Positions 11,286 through 22,470 of a stretch of 64,000 nucleotides of DNA are shown here, piece after piece. Within the stretch, counting starts at the first letter, position 1, and every line of letters starts with the position of its first letter. The stretch spans positions 325,828,929 through 325,892,928 of the forward strand of contig CM022301.1 of NCBI GenBank assembly GCA_011799875.1, read 5' to 3'. The notes under the pieces were generated by a model, which saw only the letters and a program-made list of their open reading frames with translations, made no database searches and was not told the DNA's origin. Both the position numbers and the translations under genes were made by a program. The DNA comes from Thinopyrum elongatum. Lineage: Eukaryota; Streptophyta; Magnoliopsida; Poales; Poaceae.

Positions 11286-11294
11286 GCACGGCGA

Positions 11295-11608
11295 TGCAGC
11301 GGACGAGCACGCCTGCTCCTGCTAAGTGTACCAATGGAAGAAGGACATTTTGGGCTAGGCATTGAATGCGAGCGTAGACGCAGGTGCAGCATACGTACCG
11401 TGGAACAGTGGTATACGTCCAGGGTGCCGTTTCATCTGACGATGCCGTCACGGCACACCCACATGTTCCCACGGTACTGGACAGAAGACCCACATGCACA
11501 GCTGAGTTCGTTTGGTGCACGACGGCCGTGACGTGGGAGGAACATACACTGGCTATGCACTTGTGCTTAAAAGATTGCGATAAAAAACTTGTGATAAAAA
11601 GAAGCTAG
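11295..11608. other. Gene-free spacer between two DNA transposons
   Basis: About 310 bp of mixed composition between the Mutator-like and Harbinger elements. ORFs overlap on both strands without recognisable domains. I see nothing to annotate. Confidence 0.4.
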
Positions 11609-11611
11609 TAA

Positions 11612-13741
11612 GAGCATTTCTAGCAGACCCTGTGTAAACCCACGACCCGCAAAATAACCGTCAAAATACGGGCCGGCGCGAGAAAAATTGCCCGACCAGA
11701 CCCGTAAACGCGTCCGATCCGTAAAACTTTTTGAGGGACGCGGCAAAATCTCATCCCCAACCCGCGAATACGCAGATTTCCGCCTCGCCCCTACGATGCC
11801 CCGTATCCCAGGAAAGCGGTTGGCGGGAGGGACATTTGAGCACGCGCCCTTTCCCCACCTCCTTCCGCCACCGCCCGCCATTGGTTCCGCCCGTCCGCCG
11901 CCGGCGATTCCGCCCAAATCTGCGGGCGGAATCACGCCGCGGTGGCGCCCCTACCCTCTTCCACCGAGCCGCTGCACCGGCTCCCCCGGATCCGGCGACC
12001 CGAGCCGCCCCTAGTCGCCGTCGCCGCCCGGGATTGACCGCCCCCGAGCCGTCGGAGTGCCACCGCCCTCGAGCATCCGGTGAGTTTTTACTTGTGCTTG
12101 TGCCGAGCGGTATGCATAGTTGGTTAACGCAGCGTGCGATGTTTGTTCATGTAGATGGAATTGAGCCCGTGCGAGAAGTTTTTGCTCGACGATTCGTCCG
12201 ATTCGGACGACTCGGATGTTGAGACGCTGCTTGCCAACTATTGCCAGTAGACGTTGGTGATGGCCCTTGCCGTGAAGGAGCACGAAGATGAGAACCGAAA
12301 GAGGCGGCGAGGATCGACCGTCGGCCGTCTTTGCATTCCTCGAAATTGCCATCTCGGGAACGAGATGTTGATGCAAGACTACTTCGCGGAGAATCGAACA
12401 TATCCGCCGCACCTCTTCCGGAGAAGGTACTGAATGCGCCGATCTCTCTTTGTGAAAATTGTTCAAACTTGCGAGGCAAATTGTTGGTATTTTACTCAAA
12501 GAAGAAATGTCGTGGGCTTGAAGGGATTTAGTGCATATCAAAAAATCTCGGCAACTATGCGGGTGATTGCATACGGCGTTCCGGCTGACTATGCCGATGA
12601 GTACCTTCGCATTGATGAAGATACCATAATTGAGTCAGTGCGTAGGTTTGCCAAAGTGATCATCCGTGTCTTTGGTCCTGAATATCTTCGGGCACCCAAT
12701 GAGGAAGACACAAAAAAATTGATGGCATCTATGAGAGAAGAGGTTGGCCTGGCATGCTAGGTAGCATCGACTGTATGCATTGGAATTAGAAAAATTGCCC
12801 GAAGGCATGGCAGGGAATGTATTGTGGCAAGTCTCGTGATGCAACAATTGTGCTAAAGGCCATAGCATCCGAGGATTTATGGACTTGGCATTGCTTTTTT
12901 GGTATGCCGGGTACTCTCAATGATACCAATGTGTTGAAACGGTCTCATTTGTTTGCTAGGCTTGCTAGTGGTGATGCTCCTGCTTACAACTACACTATCA
13001 ACGGACATGAATACACAACGGGGTACTATCTTGCAGATGGTATACACCCTCCTTGATGCACTCAAGAGCATCAAAGAACCCAAAACTAGGAAACAATATA
13101 AATTTGCAAGGGTGCAAGAGGCGGCCCGAAAAGACATTGAAAGAGCATTCGGGGTTTTGCAATCTATGTTTGCCATTGTTCGTGGTCCTGCTCATTTTTG
13201 GGGCAAGCGGACCTTGAAAAACATCATGACATGCTGTGTTATTCTACACAATATGATTCTCGAAGATGAGAGAGGCATGAACTTGAAGTTCTTCTACGAA
13301 CAATGTGAGTAGTCGTGTCAAACCAGCTAGAGACCTTAACCGCATTAGAGCTTTTCTTCAGACCTACAAGGAGATTGAAAATGCAAACTCTCACTTTCAG
13401 TTTCAGGAGGATCTCATTGAGCACCATTGACAAAGGGCTGGGCAGTAACAAAATTCATTTTTCTACTCATTTTCATTTAATTCATGTGTGATTTGTATTT
13501 GGGACAAGTTTCATATTGAATTATTTAGTTTGCTTCGGTGATTTGAATAATTATTGTAATGCGGATGATTGTTGTATTGTGCTACTGATATTTTTTCTAA
13601 ATATGTGCATATGTGTCAAATTCAGATAATACTGCATCGGCTTTGCGGGCCGGCGCCCGAGCCGGCCCGCAAAGCCGTTTTTCTGCGAACTGTAAACGCG
13701 TTTTGCGGGTCGGCGTTATAAGGGGTCTGCTAGAGATGCTC
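11612..13741 (+). mobile_element. PIF/Harbinger element
   Basis: 2130 bp bounded by inverted repeats GAGCATTTCTAGCAGACCC and, from the right, GAGCATCTCTAGCAGACCC, with TAA target duplications at 11609-11611 and 13742-13744. A 3-bp TTA/TAA duplication is typical of PIF/Harbinger. Subterminal blocks rich in CGGGCCGGC and AAACGCG occur near both ends. The transposase inside is broken. No separate Myb-like ORF is evident. Confidence 0.88.
12155..13430 (+). pseudogene. PIF/Harbinger transposase (Plant_tran / DDE-type), disrupted
   Basis: Begins with ATG at 12155 and an acidic N-terminal segment (DDSSDSDDSDVETLL). In-frame stops occur near 12248 and 12437 and frame changes later. Recognisable blocks, in order: the ADEYLRIDEDTIIESVRRFAK region (12595-12660), FGPEYLRAPNEEDTKKL, MYCGKSRDATIVLKAIASED (12817-12880), WHCFFGMPGTLNDTNVL, YYLADGIHPP, then QEAARKDIERAFGVLQSMFA and a TCCVILHNMILEDERGMN block. 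These are the Plant_tran transposase family in normal order. Several frames are needed to read it, so this copy cannot supply transposase. Confidence 0.88.
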
Positions 13742-13744
13742 TAA

Positions 13745-15480
13745 CACATTTTCTCTAAAAAATAGAAAAGGCTGGGAACGCACTATGTCAAAAAGTGCAA
13801 GTGAACCGAATGCCCCGTTACTATTTTTCATTGGTGTTTTTTTTTTTTACATTTTTGGTTTTCTTTAATCTTTTTGTGTTAAAAAATGTTCATGCACGTC
13901 AAAAAAATGGCCATGGATATAAAAAATATTCATGTTTATTAAAATGTTTTGTGTATATTAAAATTTGGCCATATTTCGTTTAAAAATGTGCATCGTCTTT
14001 TCACAAAATTTTATAGTTCGAATAAAAAATATCAGGCATAAAAAATACTAATAGTGTATTTAAAAAGTATTCATCATGTAATTAGAAATGTCATTATGTG
14101 TTAACACTTTTTATACTTACATGAACATTTTTTCGAAAATCTTTAACATTTTAAAAAAAAGTGTTCATCACACTGTTTAGAAATGTTCATTGTGTAGTTT
14201 CAAAAATGTTTACCGTTCATTGAAAAGTGCTCATTATAATGAAAAATTGTTCATCTTGTACTCACAAGTCACAATGTCCATCATGTACTTTTTTAAACAC
14301 CGTGTGTTCAAAAAATATTGATCGTGCAATTCAACAAAAAATGTTGATTGTGTATTAAAAATGTTCGTCACATATATTAATTGATCGCCGTGTCATAAAA
14401 AGTGCTACTGTATGTATCATAAAATGTATGTATTTTTTCACATGGAACCTGTTTATTGGGATCACGGTACCGACTTTCATGATACATTATATATTCAACA
14501 TTTGAATCCAAGCAAGGGGCAGTAAAGCAAACCGGATCCAATAGGAACTCAAGTCCTGGACCAAGCGTACACTATCACACCCTGCCTTCACGGCAATGTC
14601 TCACTCCGTCAGCCCGATCATACATGCCCAATAGAGTACACGACCGAACATGACCGGATGAGCGGGCGGCGGCACTTCAATGCCGATGCAGTGACAGAGA
14701 AGTCTACTCTGACCGATGCGCCACATTGAAGCCGGCTTCACGTCCCTTCCACTAAAATGGCACTAGTGACGGTACCCGTACTAAGGTACCATGATGTGTC
14801 ATTTGTCATGGCAAAAAAATTGTAGGTGAGTGAACACAGGCACCTAGCAAAAATGCCTAGATGAACCAGCACCTAGCAAAATTGCAATGATTTCCACCTT
14901 GGCATGACTTATGAAAAACTAAATTACCGTAAAATTTGCCATTCGTCTAATATATTCCAATGCTCCATACAATACCAAAAATAAAAAAACTGCTAGGTAA
15001 TATAAGTGCCATGTTACTTAATAAAATTGCCATCGTGTAAAATAATTTAAAGTAAAGATTAACCATGTCCGAACAAATAAATTTGTCATATTACAAAAGT
15101 AAACTTGCCATGGTCCAAATACAATTTTTCCATAGTCCAAATTACAAAATCTGCCATGGTAAAAAAATGTTTTCACTGTACAAGAAAATAAATTTTCTAG
15201 GGTCTAATAATAAATTCGTAATGACACAAAAGAAAGAAATTTGACATGGTCCAAAAAGGAAATTTGCCTTAGTCCAAAAAAATCATGGCAAAAATACCTT
15301 TGTAGGTCATGGCAAATGTAGATAAAGAAGCTTAGGAATTTGCAAATGGCCACATTGGCAAATTTTAAGAAAATTTGTTCTAAGAAAAACACATGACAAC
15401 CTTTTCAATTGCCATGCTATTTTTCAGTTGCCCACAATTGAACTAGATGCGCTTGTAATTTCTTTTAGGACCTGAGTTGA
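13745..15480. repeat. AT-rich degenerate repeats, two kinds; no gene
   Basis: From 13790 to 14450 the DNA consists of loosely repeated AAAAATGTTCAT / TTCATTGTGTA words. From about 14800 to 15420 it consists of another loose series, TTGCCATGGTCCAAA / GGCAAAAAT. Between them (14460-14800) is ordinary-complexity DNA without an ORF. Such arrays are common inside Triticeae DNA transposons, but I cannot define termini here. Confidence 0.45.
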
Positions 15481-16292
15481 CGAATGCTCTAACTACGACA
15501 CGCGGATGGCCGGTGACAGGTGTTGATGCGATCCTGGTGTGCACCTTCGACGGGAGGCAACACCGTGCAGCAGCTGGTTTGATTTTCTAATAGATTTGGG
15601 GAGGGAAATGCACCGCCTTCTGCAGTTATTAATTAGGGGTTCATTTCCTAGCCGCTAGTACTGCCGAACGGCCGTCAGCTATCGACGTGTGTGCAGCCGT
15701 TACGTAGTTACGTACGTAACTACCATGTACAACTGACGACACAAGACGCGGCCCTCATCCCATGCGAAAGAACGGCTGGCGATTCCGAGACTAGGCGCGC
15801 TCGTCCGCGCTTACGAATTTCCGGGTTCAGACGAGTTTCAGAACCTTCTGTCTGGTTTTTCTTCTTCTTTTGTTTCTCTATGTTTTTGTATCGGTTTTTT
15901 ATATTTTCACTTTTTCTTTTTCTTTTTATTTTTCTAAATGCATGTCAATTTTTTTCATACACGTTTAACATTTTTTTAAATGCATGATGAATATTTTTTA
16001 AATATATGTTTGAACATTGTTTTTGAATAAATGTTAAATTTTGCAAATACACAATGAAACATTTTTAATGGAAAGAAAGCCCTTTTATATTACGTGATTT
16101 TTTTTACATTGTATTAACATGGGCCTGACCCGTATGAGTACGATGTGATGTACCTCGACCCGTATGAGTTGCGTTGTAGGCGAGCGTTCCATACCTCTCG
16201 CGGGTAGCCAGGTATACCCCCCCTCCCCCCCCACCTCGTTTCAAAAAAATTGGAAATCAAACTTATCAGTTTCAAAAAAATCTAAAAAAATA
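15481..16292. other. Gene-free stretch
   Basis: Mixed composition. At 15699-15725 is a palindrome-rich TTACGTAGTTACGTACGTAAC segment. From 15850 to 16060 is pyrimidine-rich then AT-rich DNA with ACATTTTTT words like those at 6170-6960 and 13790-14450. No supported gene. Confidence 0.35.
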
Positions 16293-16560
16293 ACACCCCC
16301 TCCGTTTTTATTTACTTTTCATATTAGCTTTATCTCGGGTCAAAATTTCTAAACTTTAACCAAGTTTATACAAAGAGGCCAAGCTCATATTTCTAAGCAT
16401 CCACAATACCAAATCAATACATTAGAATCATCATTCAATATATTTTTGATACCATATATATTTTTATTGTGAAAGTTTAAATTGTTTTCTATAAATTTGG
16501 TCAAATTTTATAAAGTTTGACTTAGGTCAAAACTAATATGCGGAGTAAATAAAAAAAGGG
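16293..16560. mobile_element. Stowaway-type MITE
   Basis: About 268 bp with inverted ends: CCCTCCGTTTTTATTTACT at the left, and from the right CCCTTTTTTTATTTACTCCG followed by CATATTAG shared by both arms. The interior has GTCAAA/TTTGAC pairs as usual for this family. Exact TA target bases are blurred by mutation. Confidence 0.7.
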
Positions 16561-16568
16561 AATACAAG

Positions 16569-17084
16569 TAAGGATGGCAATGGGTAGGGTATGGGGCGGG
16601 TAGAGCAATACCATACCCATACCCGTGTAGTCAATGAGTACAAAATTATACCCATACCCGTATCCATACCCATTGGGTACCCAATGGGTAGATCAAACAG
16701 TACACAATTTATTCGCAATTTCACATCCATCTATAGCATATTTGACAAACAAACATTGTTCTCAACTCAATAATAGATAGGTGAGTACATGACAATTATC
16801 TCAATTCAAATTGACAATTGGTGACAACTTTAACATAGGTGTACAAGCTCACGACACAACTTCAACATAGGTACACTTGTGAATTGTGGGTAAGGTTCGC
16901 ATGCCAGTATAAACGGGTAGGGTATGGGTATATCCATGGGTAAAAGGCTATACCCGTGCCCTACCCATGACTTAATGGGTAGGGTACGGGTATTACCCGT
17001 GGGTATAAAATTGTGCCCATACCCTACCTGTGCGGATACAGTATCCGCGGGTACCCGTACCCATGGGTAAAATTGTCATCCTTA
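16569..17084. mobile_element. hAT-type MITE, 516 bp
   Basis: Flanked by the perfect 8-bp direct repeat AATACAAG (16561-16568 and 17085-17092). The ends are TAAGGATGGCAA and, from the right, TAAGGATGACAA, close to the TAGGGATGGCAA end of plant hAT elements. Both arms are filled with GGGTAGGGTATGGG / CCCATACCC words, so the arms could form an extended hairpin. It sits immediately beside the Stowaway MITE. Confidence 0.85.
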
Positions 17085-17092
17085 AATACAAG

Positions 17093-18841
17093 TATACAAG
17101 CATGTGAATGTGTAAAATTTCAGCATGAAGTACCTTGAAATGCGAGCTGCGCAAACAAAAAACAAAATCATGGACTTTGAGGATGAATAGTGCCTGCACT
17201 AAAAAGCTACAAATTTGTATTGTTTTGTGTAGCATTCATTTTAACGTATTTCGTCCTGGAAATTTACACACTTATACATCAAGTATATGTGTATTATTTA
17301 AAAAAACTGAAACATAAAATATGAATTACGACCGTTTCAAATTCAGCCTCAATGGAGGCCGAGCTCCATTCAGCATTTCCGGTTTAATTGCGTAGATATA
17401 TACACCTAAAGTTTGTCCGATGCATTCCTTGGTACAGACTCCAGAGTACAGTAGAAAGATGAAACCTGCAATGCAAGCAGTGATGGATGATGGTGGCGCT
17501 GCATCCTCACCCTCTGGGGAGTTGATGGCCCATGGCGCATGCAGATCCGGAGTGAAAGCCCATGCGCCCAGAGACGCGACAGTGTGCTGTGCACCATGCA
17601 GCCCCATCCCTAAAAAAAAAAAATGCATTGCAGCCCCTGCGGGTGGGTCTTCCGTATGCCGGCCGGACCGAGATGTATCGGCGCCATTTCCGTAAAAAAA
17701 AAAAAAAAGAGATCTATCGGCGCCATCCTCCCCTGCCCCATCGCGAGTCGCGACGCACGCGCGACCTGCGCTTCTTTCTGCGCCCGCCATGTTGGCTCGC
17801 TCCCTCATCCATCGTCGAACGTGGATGCGCATGTGCGACGCGGTACCATCTATCCCGGGCGTCGTACCGTCGGCACAGTCGAAAATAGGGAGACTAGCAA
17901 GGAGTCGTCAGGTCACTATGCTGCTCCTACTTGTGTACCGTGCCAGGACGCTCGAATTAGTTGCGCCTGCGCGTGACCACACGCTACATGTTTTTTTTTT
18001 CTTTTCTTCTTTTTGCGCAGGTGACCACATAGGTAGACGTTGTGGTCACGCACACGTACCGCCAGCCAGCAACAATCGCCCGCTCCCACGTCGCAGCAGT
18101 AATAAGTTGAATGAACAGTGCACTTGGCCGGGTTCATGGGATTGCACGCCCGCTCTTCTCCGTTTCCACCCCGGTCGACCGTCTGACCGACTCGCTCGCC
18201 CTGGGTCGGTCGTCGGTGACGCAGGGCGTCTCTCGCAGTCCCGACACGAACACGCCGCGGCACACGGGGCCCGAAAGGCGGGCGCGACCTACCGCGGGAA
18301 GCTGGCGTAAATGCGATGCGGCCGTGGTCACGGCGACTGCATACGGGTACTACGTCGTACGCACCACCCACGCGGCACAGTGGCCGTCCGTGCCCACGAG
18401 GCGCCCGCCGCCCGTGTTCCTCGCCGCGCGCACATGGCCCGTCGCCATACGCCCGCCGCACCGCTACCGCGACCGTTCAACCGTAGTAGACGATACTCGC
18501 ATGTGTGGCTGCGCGGAGATCTGGGGCTGCGATCCTCCTGCTCCCGGGCCGTCTTTGCTTCCTCCGTGTGAGCTCCAGCGCTGGCTATATCCGGTACCCC
18601 GGTTTGCCAGGGCGTCGCGCCCTCGGTGCCGGCTGCCGGTACCATGCATGCAACCACGCACGCGAGCTAGCGCAGTCCGTCCGTCGCGGGCCAGGCCGGC
18701 GACATCTCCATCGGATACGCTTTATTAGTAGCTCGAGTTGGCCCATCAACGCCCGCCCGGCTGCGTTTGCCTCCTCTCGGCCTCGTCTCTCAGCACCACA
18801 TACAGATACAGCAGACAGTTCCATTTATTGATGACAGGCAC
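17093..18841. other. GC-rich stretch without a supported gene
   Basis: 17400-18800 is markedly GC-rich, with many overlapping ORFs on both strands (up to about 205 codons). No conserved domain, shared splice pattern or start context stands out, and ORFs in opposite frames are equally long, as expected from GC richness alone. No LTR, TIR or target duplication was found. Possibly low-copy DNA or an unrecognised element. Confidence 0.4.
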
Positions 18842-18909
18842 GCTCCCAATTACTAAATACATCTATAATTAGACAAATCTAAGACAAGAATTTTGGGACG
18901 GAGGGAGTA
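18842..18909. mobile_element. Stowaway MITE fragment
   Basis: Ends with ATTTTGGGACGGAGGGAGTA and contains TACTAAATACATCTATAATTAG, the right-hand part of a Stowaway element. The left arm is missing. Confidence 0.6.
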
Positions 18910-20507
18910 CTCACTAACTACTCAGTAGAGTAGAACCAACTCTAATTAAACCACTTGGATCGTGCACGCCATATTGTTTCCAGTCGTCTTCACGTTCATA
19001 TTTGTCCACGTGCCATACACGGACGGCCCAGCATTTCCAGCTGCACGCACATTCATGATCATATGCATGCAGAGATGGCAGTACGATCAAGTTGAGAAGC
19101 CGGTGCGCCGCCGCGTCAGAACGCTCGCTCGTCGATCGCTCCCCTTCTCTCTCTCTCCCCGCCATTATTCACGCTCTTAGCTGGTGGAGAGAGACGCCAG
19201 TACCACCACCACCAAAGCATAGTTAGGTTGGCGCCACTGCGGCGTCGCCATCCCAGAGATCCGCACCCGGCAAACCAGCTTGCCACGCCGCGCGCGCACG
19301 CAGGGCTAGCGTCTAGCGCGCCACACGTACTGCAAGGACCTTAATTCTCTGCCTTCTTGCTCACCGGTCGTCAGGAGAATACTACTAAGCGAGCACTGTG
19401 CGAGCGTCCGTTTCTTCTCTGCTTTAGCGGCGCAGGACGCCCAACTGTAACTAGCCGCGTACTACGTACGTGCAACAGTCTCTTCAGCTTCAGCGCGTAC
19501 GTACGTACGTACTATGGCACAGTATATTTCAGTTGCGGCCGGCCCCGGCCCTCCGTACCGTATTAAGGGGTGTTGTTATCTATCAATGAGCTAGGCGCCG
19601 GCGTGGTGATCATGAACTGATTAAGACTACTAGGCCTAATTGACACTTGATTAGTACACGATTAATTCCCCGCCATATTGTACGGTCGAGCTTGCTAGCG
19701 AACCGCCAGCATGCATGCGCAATTAACAAATGAGAGGCTTAAACATCGAGGATTAATTAGAGTGCAATGACCTCCAGCTATACGACAATGCTCTCATAGC
19801 TCCGTGGATTGTGTCAGTTAAGGACAGTGTTAAGGAAATGGACCGGCGACCTACCTGGAGCTAGCACCCAACTAACGTGATCGATCTATCCAGCCGGCCG
19901 GCCGGCCGGCTATAGCTATATAGCTAGCACGACTATACGTACCGAACCTTACCTTACCCTAGCTAGCTAGCAAGGGTACATGTACGTAAAAAAACCAACC
20001 GTTGAAACCAGTCTTTTCTGGGATCGACCGGTTCAATGGAGCTGCTCTGCGATCGCACATGAATGGTTTGAACCAGATTGGACATCATTCTCAGATTCCA
20101 TAATTAATTTCTCTAGTACTCCGTAGCTAGGACAATCTACTTGCACGATCGAGTTAGGGCAGCTCCAATGTTTGGTGAAGTTAGTAGCACTGGCACTGCT
20201 GGGCATGCGGACGTCGGCCCCTCGGCGTGCATGCATGCATGCCATCCGATCCTTTAAAGAGGCATGCAATGCAGCTCTAGTTGTCATGAGCTGCACAGTG
20301 CCAATTCAATCGCAGCTTTAATTAAAACGGAAAATGGTTAGATTAACACACTACAGTACCATGAGTGCGCCCGTGCGTGGTTTAATTAGTGAGGGGCGGA
20401 GCTTCTTTAAATTTTGGTAACAGCGGATGACTGGCCTACCGCGCGCACTTTTAGCCCAACAGTGAAGACGTTCAGTTTGTCCCTCCCCAACACGGATTAT
20501 TATTATA
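18910..20507. other. Low-copy-looking DNA, no gene seen
   Basis: Varied composition with runs such as (ACGT)n near 19497-19512, (CCGG)n near 19892-19910 and GCATGCATGCATGC near 20229. No ORF with recognisable domains and no transposon ends. Richness in CATGCATG and TAGCTAGC words is usual for grass promoter-proximal or intergenic DNA. Confidence 0.35.
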
Positions 20508-20509
20508 TA

Positions 20510-20602
20510 CTCCCTCTAACCCAAAATAAGTGTCTTAATTTTATACTAACTTTAATAAAAAGTTGTACTAAAGTTAAGACATTTATTTTAAGACGGAGAA
20601 AG
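20510..20602. mobile_element. Small Stowaway MITE, 93 bp
   Basis: TA target duplications at 20508-20509 and 20603-20604. The ends are CTCCCTCTAACCCAAAATAAG and, from the right, CTTTCTCCGTCTTAAAATAA, with TGTCTTAA / TTAAGACA continuing the inverted repeat inward. A classic short Stowaway. Confidence 0.8.
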
Positions 20603-20604
20603 TA

Positions 20605-21089
20605 TATGCAAAGTGTAGCTTTAGCCCTAGCTTAATTAGCCCCAGAGTCGAGTCCCACTCGCGCCACCATCCATCAATCATCAGTTGGCACCAGCATTTG
20701 TATTAATAAACTACATGATCTGCTACTAATGATTTGTGTTCGTACTGTAATATACACGACCAGTCAATGGATGAGAGGGCCGGTTGGGGTTGCATGGAAA
20801 ATGCCATAAGAGCGACTCAAATAGGGTTTCTGCTTTCATGTACTAGTTAGTTCTATGTAGGGATACATTCGATCTTCTTGATTTTGCTATATCTATTTCC
20901 TGCAGTCCTTTCAATCAAGGACATTTTTATTAATTTATAATGTAGCATCAAACAGATACAAAACATGACGAGCGGCGTCCAGCATGTCATACAATCTATT
21001 CCTAGTAAGGTAGGAATGATGAGTTATCCAGTAATGTTGAATATGTACCGCAAAGCTCATCAGTTGTCACCACTGCAATTTAGTTGTCA
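20605..21089. other. Gene-free DNA left of the large LTR element
   Basis: No supported gene or repeat. The insertion site of the LTR element is at its right end; GTTGTCACCACT occurs twice just before it (21063-21074 and 21083-21094). Confidence 0.4.
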
Positions 21090-21094
21090 CCACT

Positions 21095-21698
21095 TGACGA
21101 GGACATGTATTGGGGTAGGGTAACAGGCCTGATCTAAAGACCCTACCCTATGACACCACACACCTTATACTAGGCCCCAGGGCCAGATCAGCAGTCAGAT
21201 GTTTTGCAGAGTGACATTCACTCGGAAGGCAACAATCACTCCAAGCATAGCACTTCACTCGGAGCACCTGATCTCACTCGGATATGCGAAGACCAAACAG
21301 TCGACGAGGCAGTCGGAGCATCATTCTCATAGTGGAGGTTTCGTAGTGGGCTGACATTATGGCATTTATGCCCTTCTTTGTAACATAGGAGATGAGGGGG
21401 TGGCGCACTCTATATAAGCCACCCCCCACCACTAGACTGGGGGGCTTTTCTTCGATCTCTCTCTCTCGCCATCAGTCTCAGGACAACGGAGATCCGTTCT
21501 CCTCTCTCTCACACACATTGTAATCTCCGGATACATACTCAGATAAAACAAAGCCTCTTCGGAGCACGAGACGTAGGGTTGTTATCTCCACCGTGAGAGG
21601 CCCGAACTCGCTAAAATCACTGTGTCACCCATATGCATCTCGGTAGATCATGCTCCTTTACCTACCCCCTTCGTATTGTCGGAATCGTTCCCACGACA
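21095..21698 (+). repeat. 5' LTR of the outer element
   Basis: 604 bp, TGACGAGG...CACGACA. A TATA box, TATATAA, lies at 21411-21417 in GCGCACTCTATATAAGCC, followed by a pyrimidine-rich leader (CTCTCTCTCTC) and the CTCAGATAAAACAAAG region. Immediately after the LTR is GTTGACGCCCACCGTGGGGC (from 21699), the PBS position; the primer tRNA is not identified. Confidence 0.88.
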
Positions 21699-21718
21699 GT
21701 TGACGCCCACCGTGGGGC

Positions 21719-21922
21719 ATGGCGTCTATCGAGCAATGATGCAAATGGTTTTCTTTCTTCGATCTTCTTCCGCCGATCAACAATCATCAATGGAGAATTC
21801 GATCCAAGGTGTTCCGGACACCACTCCGTTCACAGGAGAGACATCACATGATACTCTTCATACAGAGGGATCAGGAAGTTCCATTCCACCCTATCTATTT
21901 CTTTACAATCGATCTTTAATCT
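21719..21922 (+). other. Leader of the outer element with a short ORF, no homology
   Basis: An ATG at 21719 directly after the PBS opens only a few codons before a stop. Another frame runs through 21622-21924 for 100 codons but starts inside the LTR. The sequence may be the remains of a gag start, but no Gag motif is visible. Confidence 0.3.
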
Positions 21923-22234
21923 AACAATGGTTGTTGTTCTTCTGTATGTACACACACTCACGCGAGTGCCGATCAATTGGAAGAAAAAGAAGATACAAGC
22001 GAGAAGGACGGCCGCGTCATCTTCTTCGCATCAACCAGAGAGCGCGAGCAACAGCGGCAGCGCTGCTGCGTCAACGCGCACCGATCGGACGAGCGCCATG
22101 GAGACAAGACGCAGCGGCGACCACCAGAACAAATTCTTCCCTCGGCCGATGGTGCAGCTCCGCGCGCGATGGAGCAACGTAGCCGATGGCACGGTGCTTC
22201 ACCCTCCAGCGGGTGAGCTGGCTGCTCGGCGTCG

Positions 22235-22470
22235 GCTTCCGCGACAGAGGCGCTGAAGAACCTCTGGGTGTGAACCTACTCACAACCATGAAGCACCGTC
22301 AGGTCCGCCCACGTGCTGCTTCGTACCGGAGCGCGCCCTCGGCGATCGCAACGTCGGCGAGGTGCACATCCTGCTCTCCGAGATGCTCTGCCGCTCCGGC
22401 GCACACGACGGCCTCGTCCTCATCGAGTTCGTCGCCTCAAGATCGAGTCCGGGAAACCGCACGGCACTGC
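22235..22470 (+). pseudogene. Captured C2-domain (SRC2-like) gene fragment, frame-broken
   Basis: Reading across frames gives pieces in the order expected for a plant C2 protein: LKN followed by VNLLTTMK near 22249-22293, VLLRT near 22310-22325, and ERALGDRNVGEVHILLSEML from about 22329, followed by a GAHDGLV then FVASRSSPGN stretch. The GDRNVGEVHI block is characteristic of SRC2-type C2 domains, which bind membrane lipids in stress responses. A one-base shift separates the middle pieces, so it is not functional. It sits in the internal region of an LTR element, implying capture of host sequence. Similarity is judged by eye. Confidence 0.45.

Larger units (their letters stand above)
7270..11294 (-). 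mobile_element. Mutator-like element carrying a PMD gene
   Basis: The element proper is 7279-11285 (4007 bp). It is flanked by the exact 9-bp direct repeat GCACGGCGA (7270-7278 and 11286-11294), the diagnostic target duplication length of Mutator-like elements. The termini are inverted repeats beginning GGCAAAATTTC and sharing long runs such as TGCGATACAAATTCAGGATCTGA across about 95-100 bp. Inside each arm are several copies of the near-palindrome CTACCGCCAGGG...CCCTGGCGGTAG. No MURA-type transposase is seen; the only gene is the eight-exon PMD gene on the minus strand. The intact target duplication indicates this copy transposed as a unit with the gene inside. Confidence 0.9.

Noticed and set aside
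17562..18831. Several ORFs of 100-205 codons on both strands
   Set aside because: GC-rich DNA with few stops; opposite-strand ORFs are as long and no motif is recognisable.
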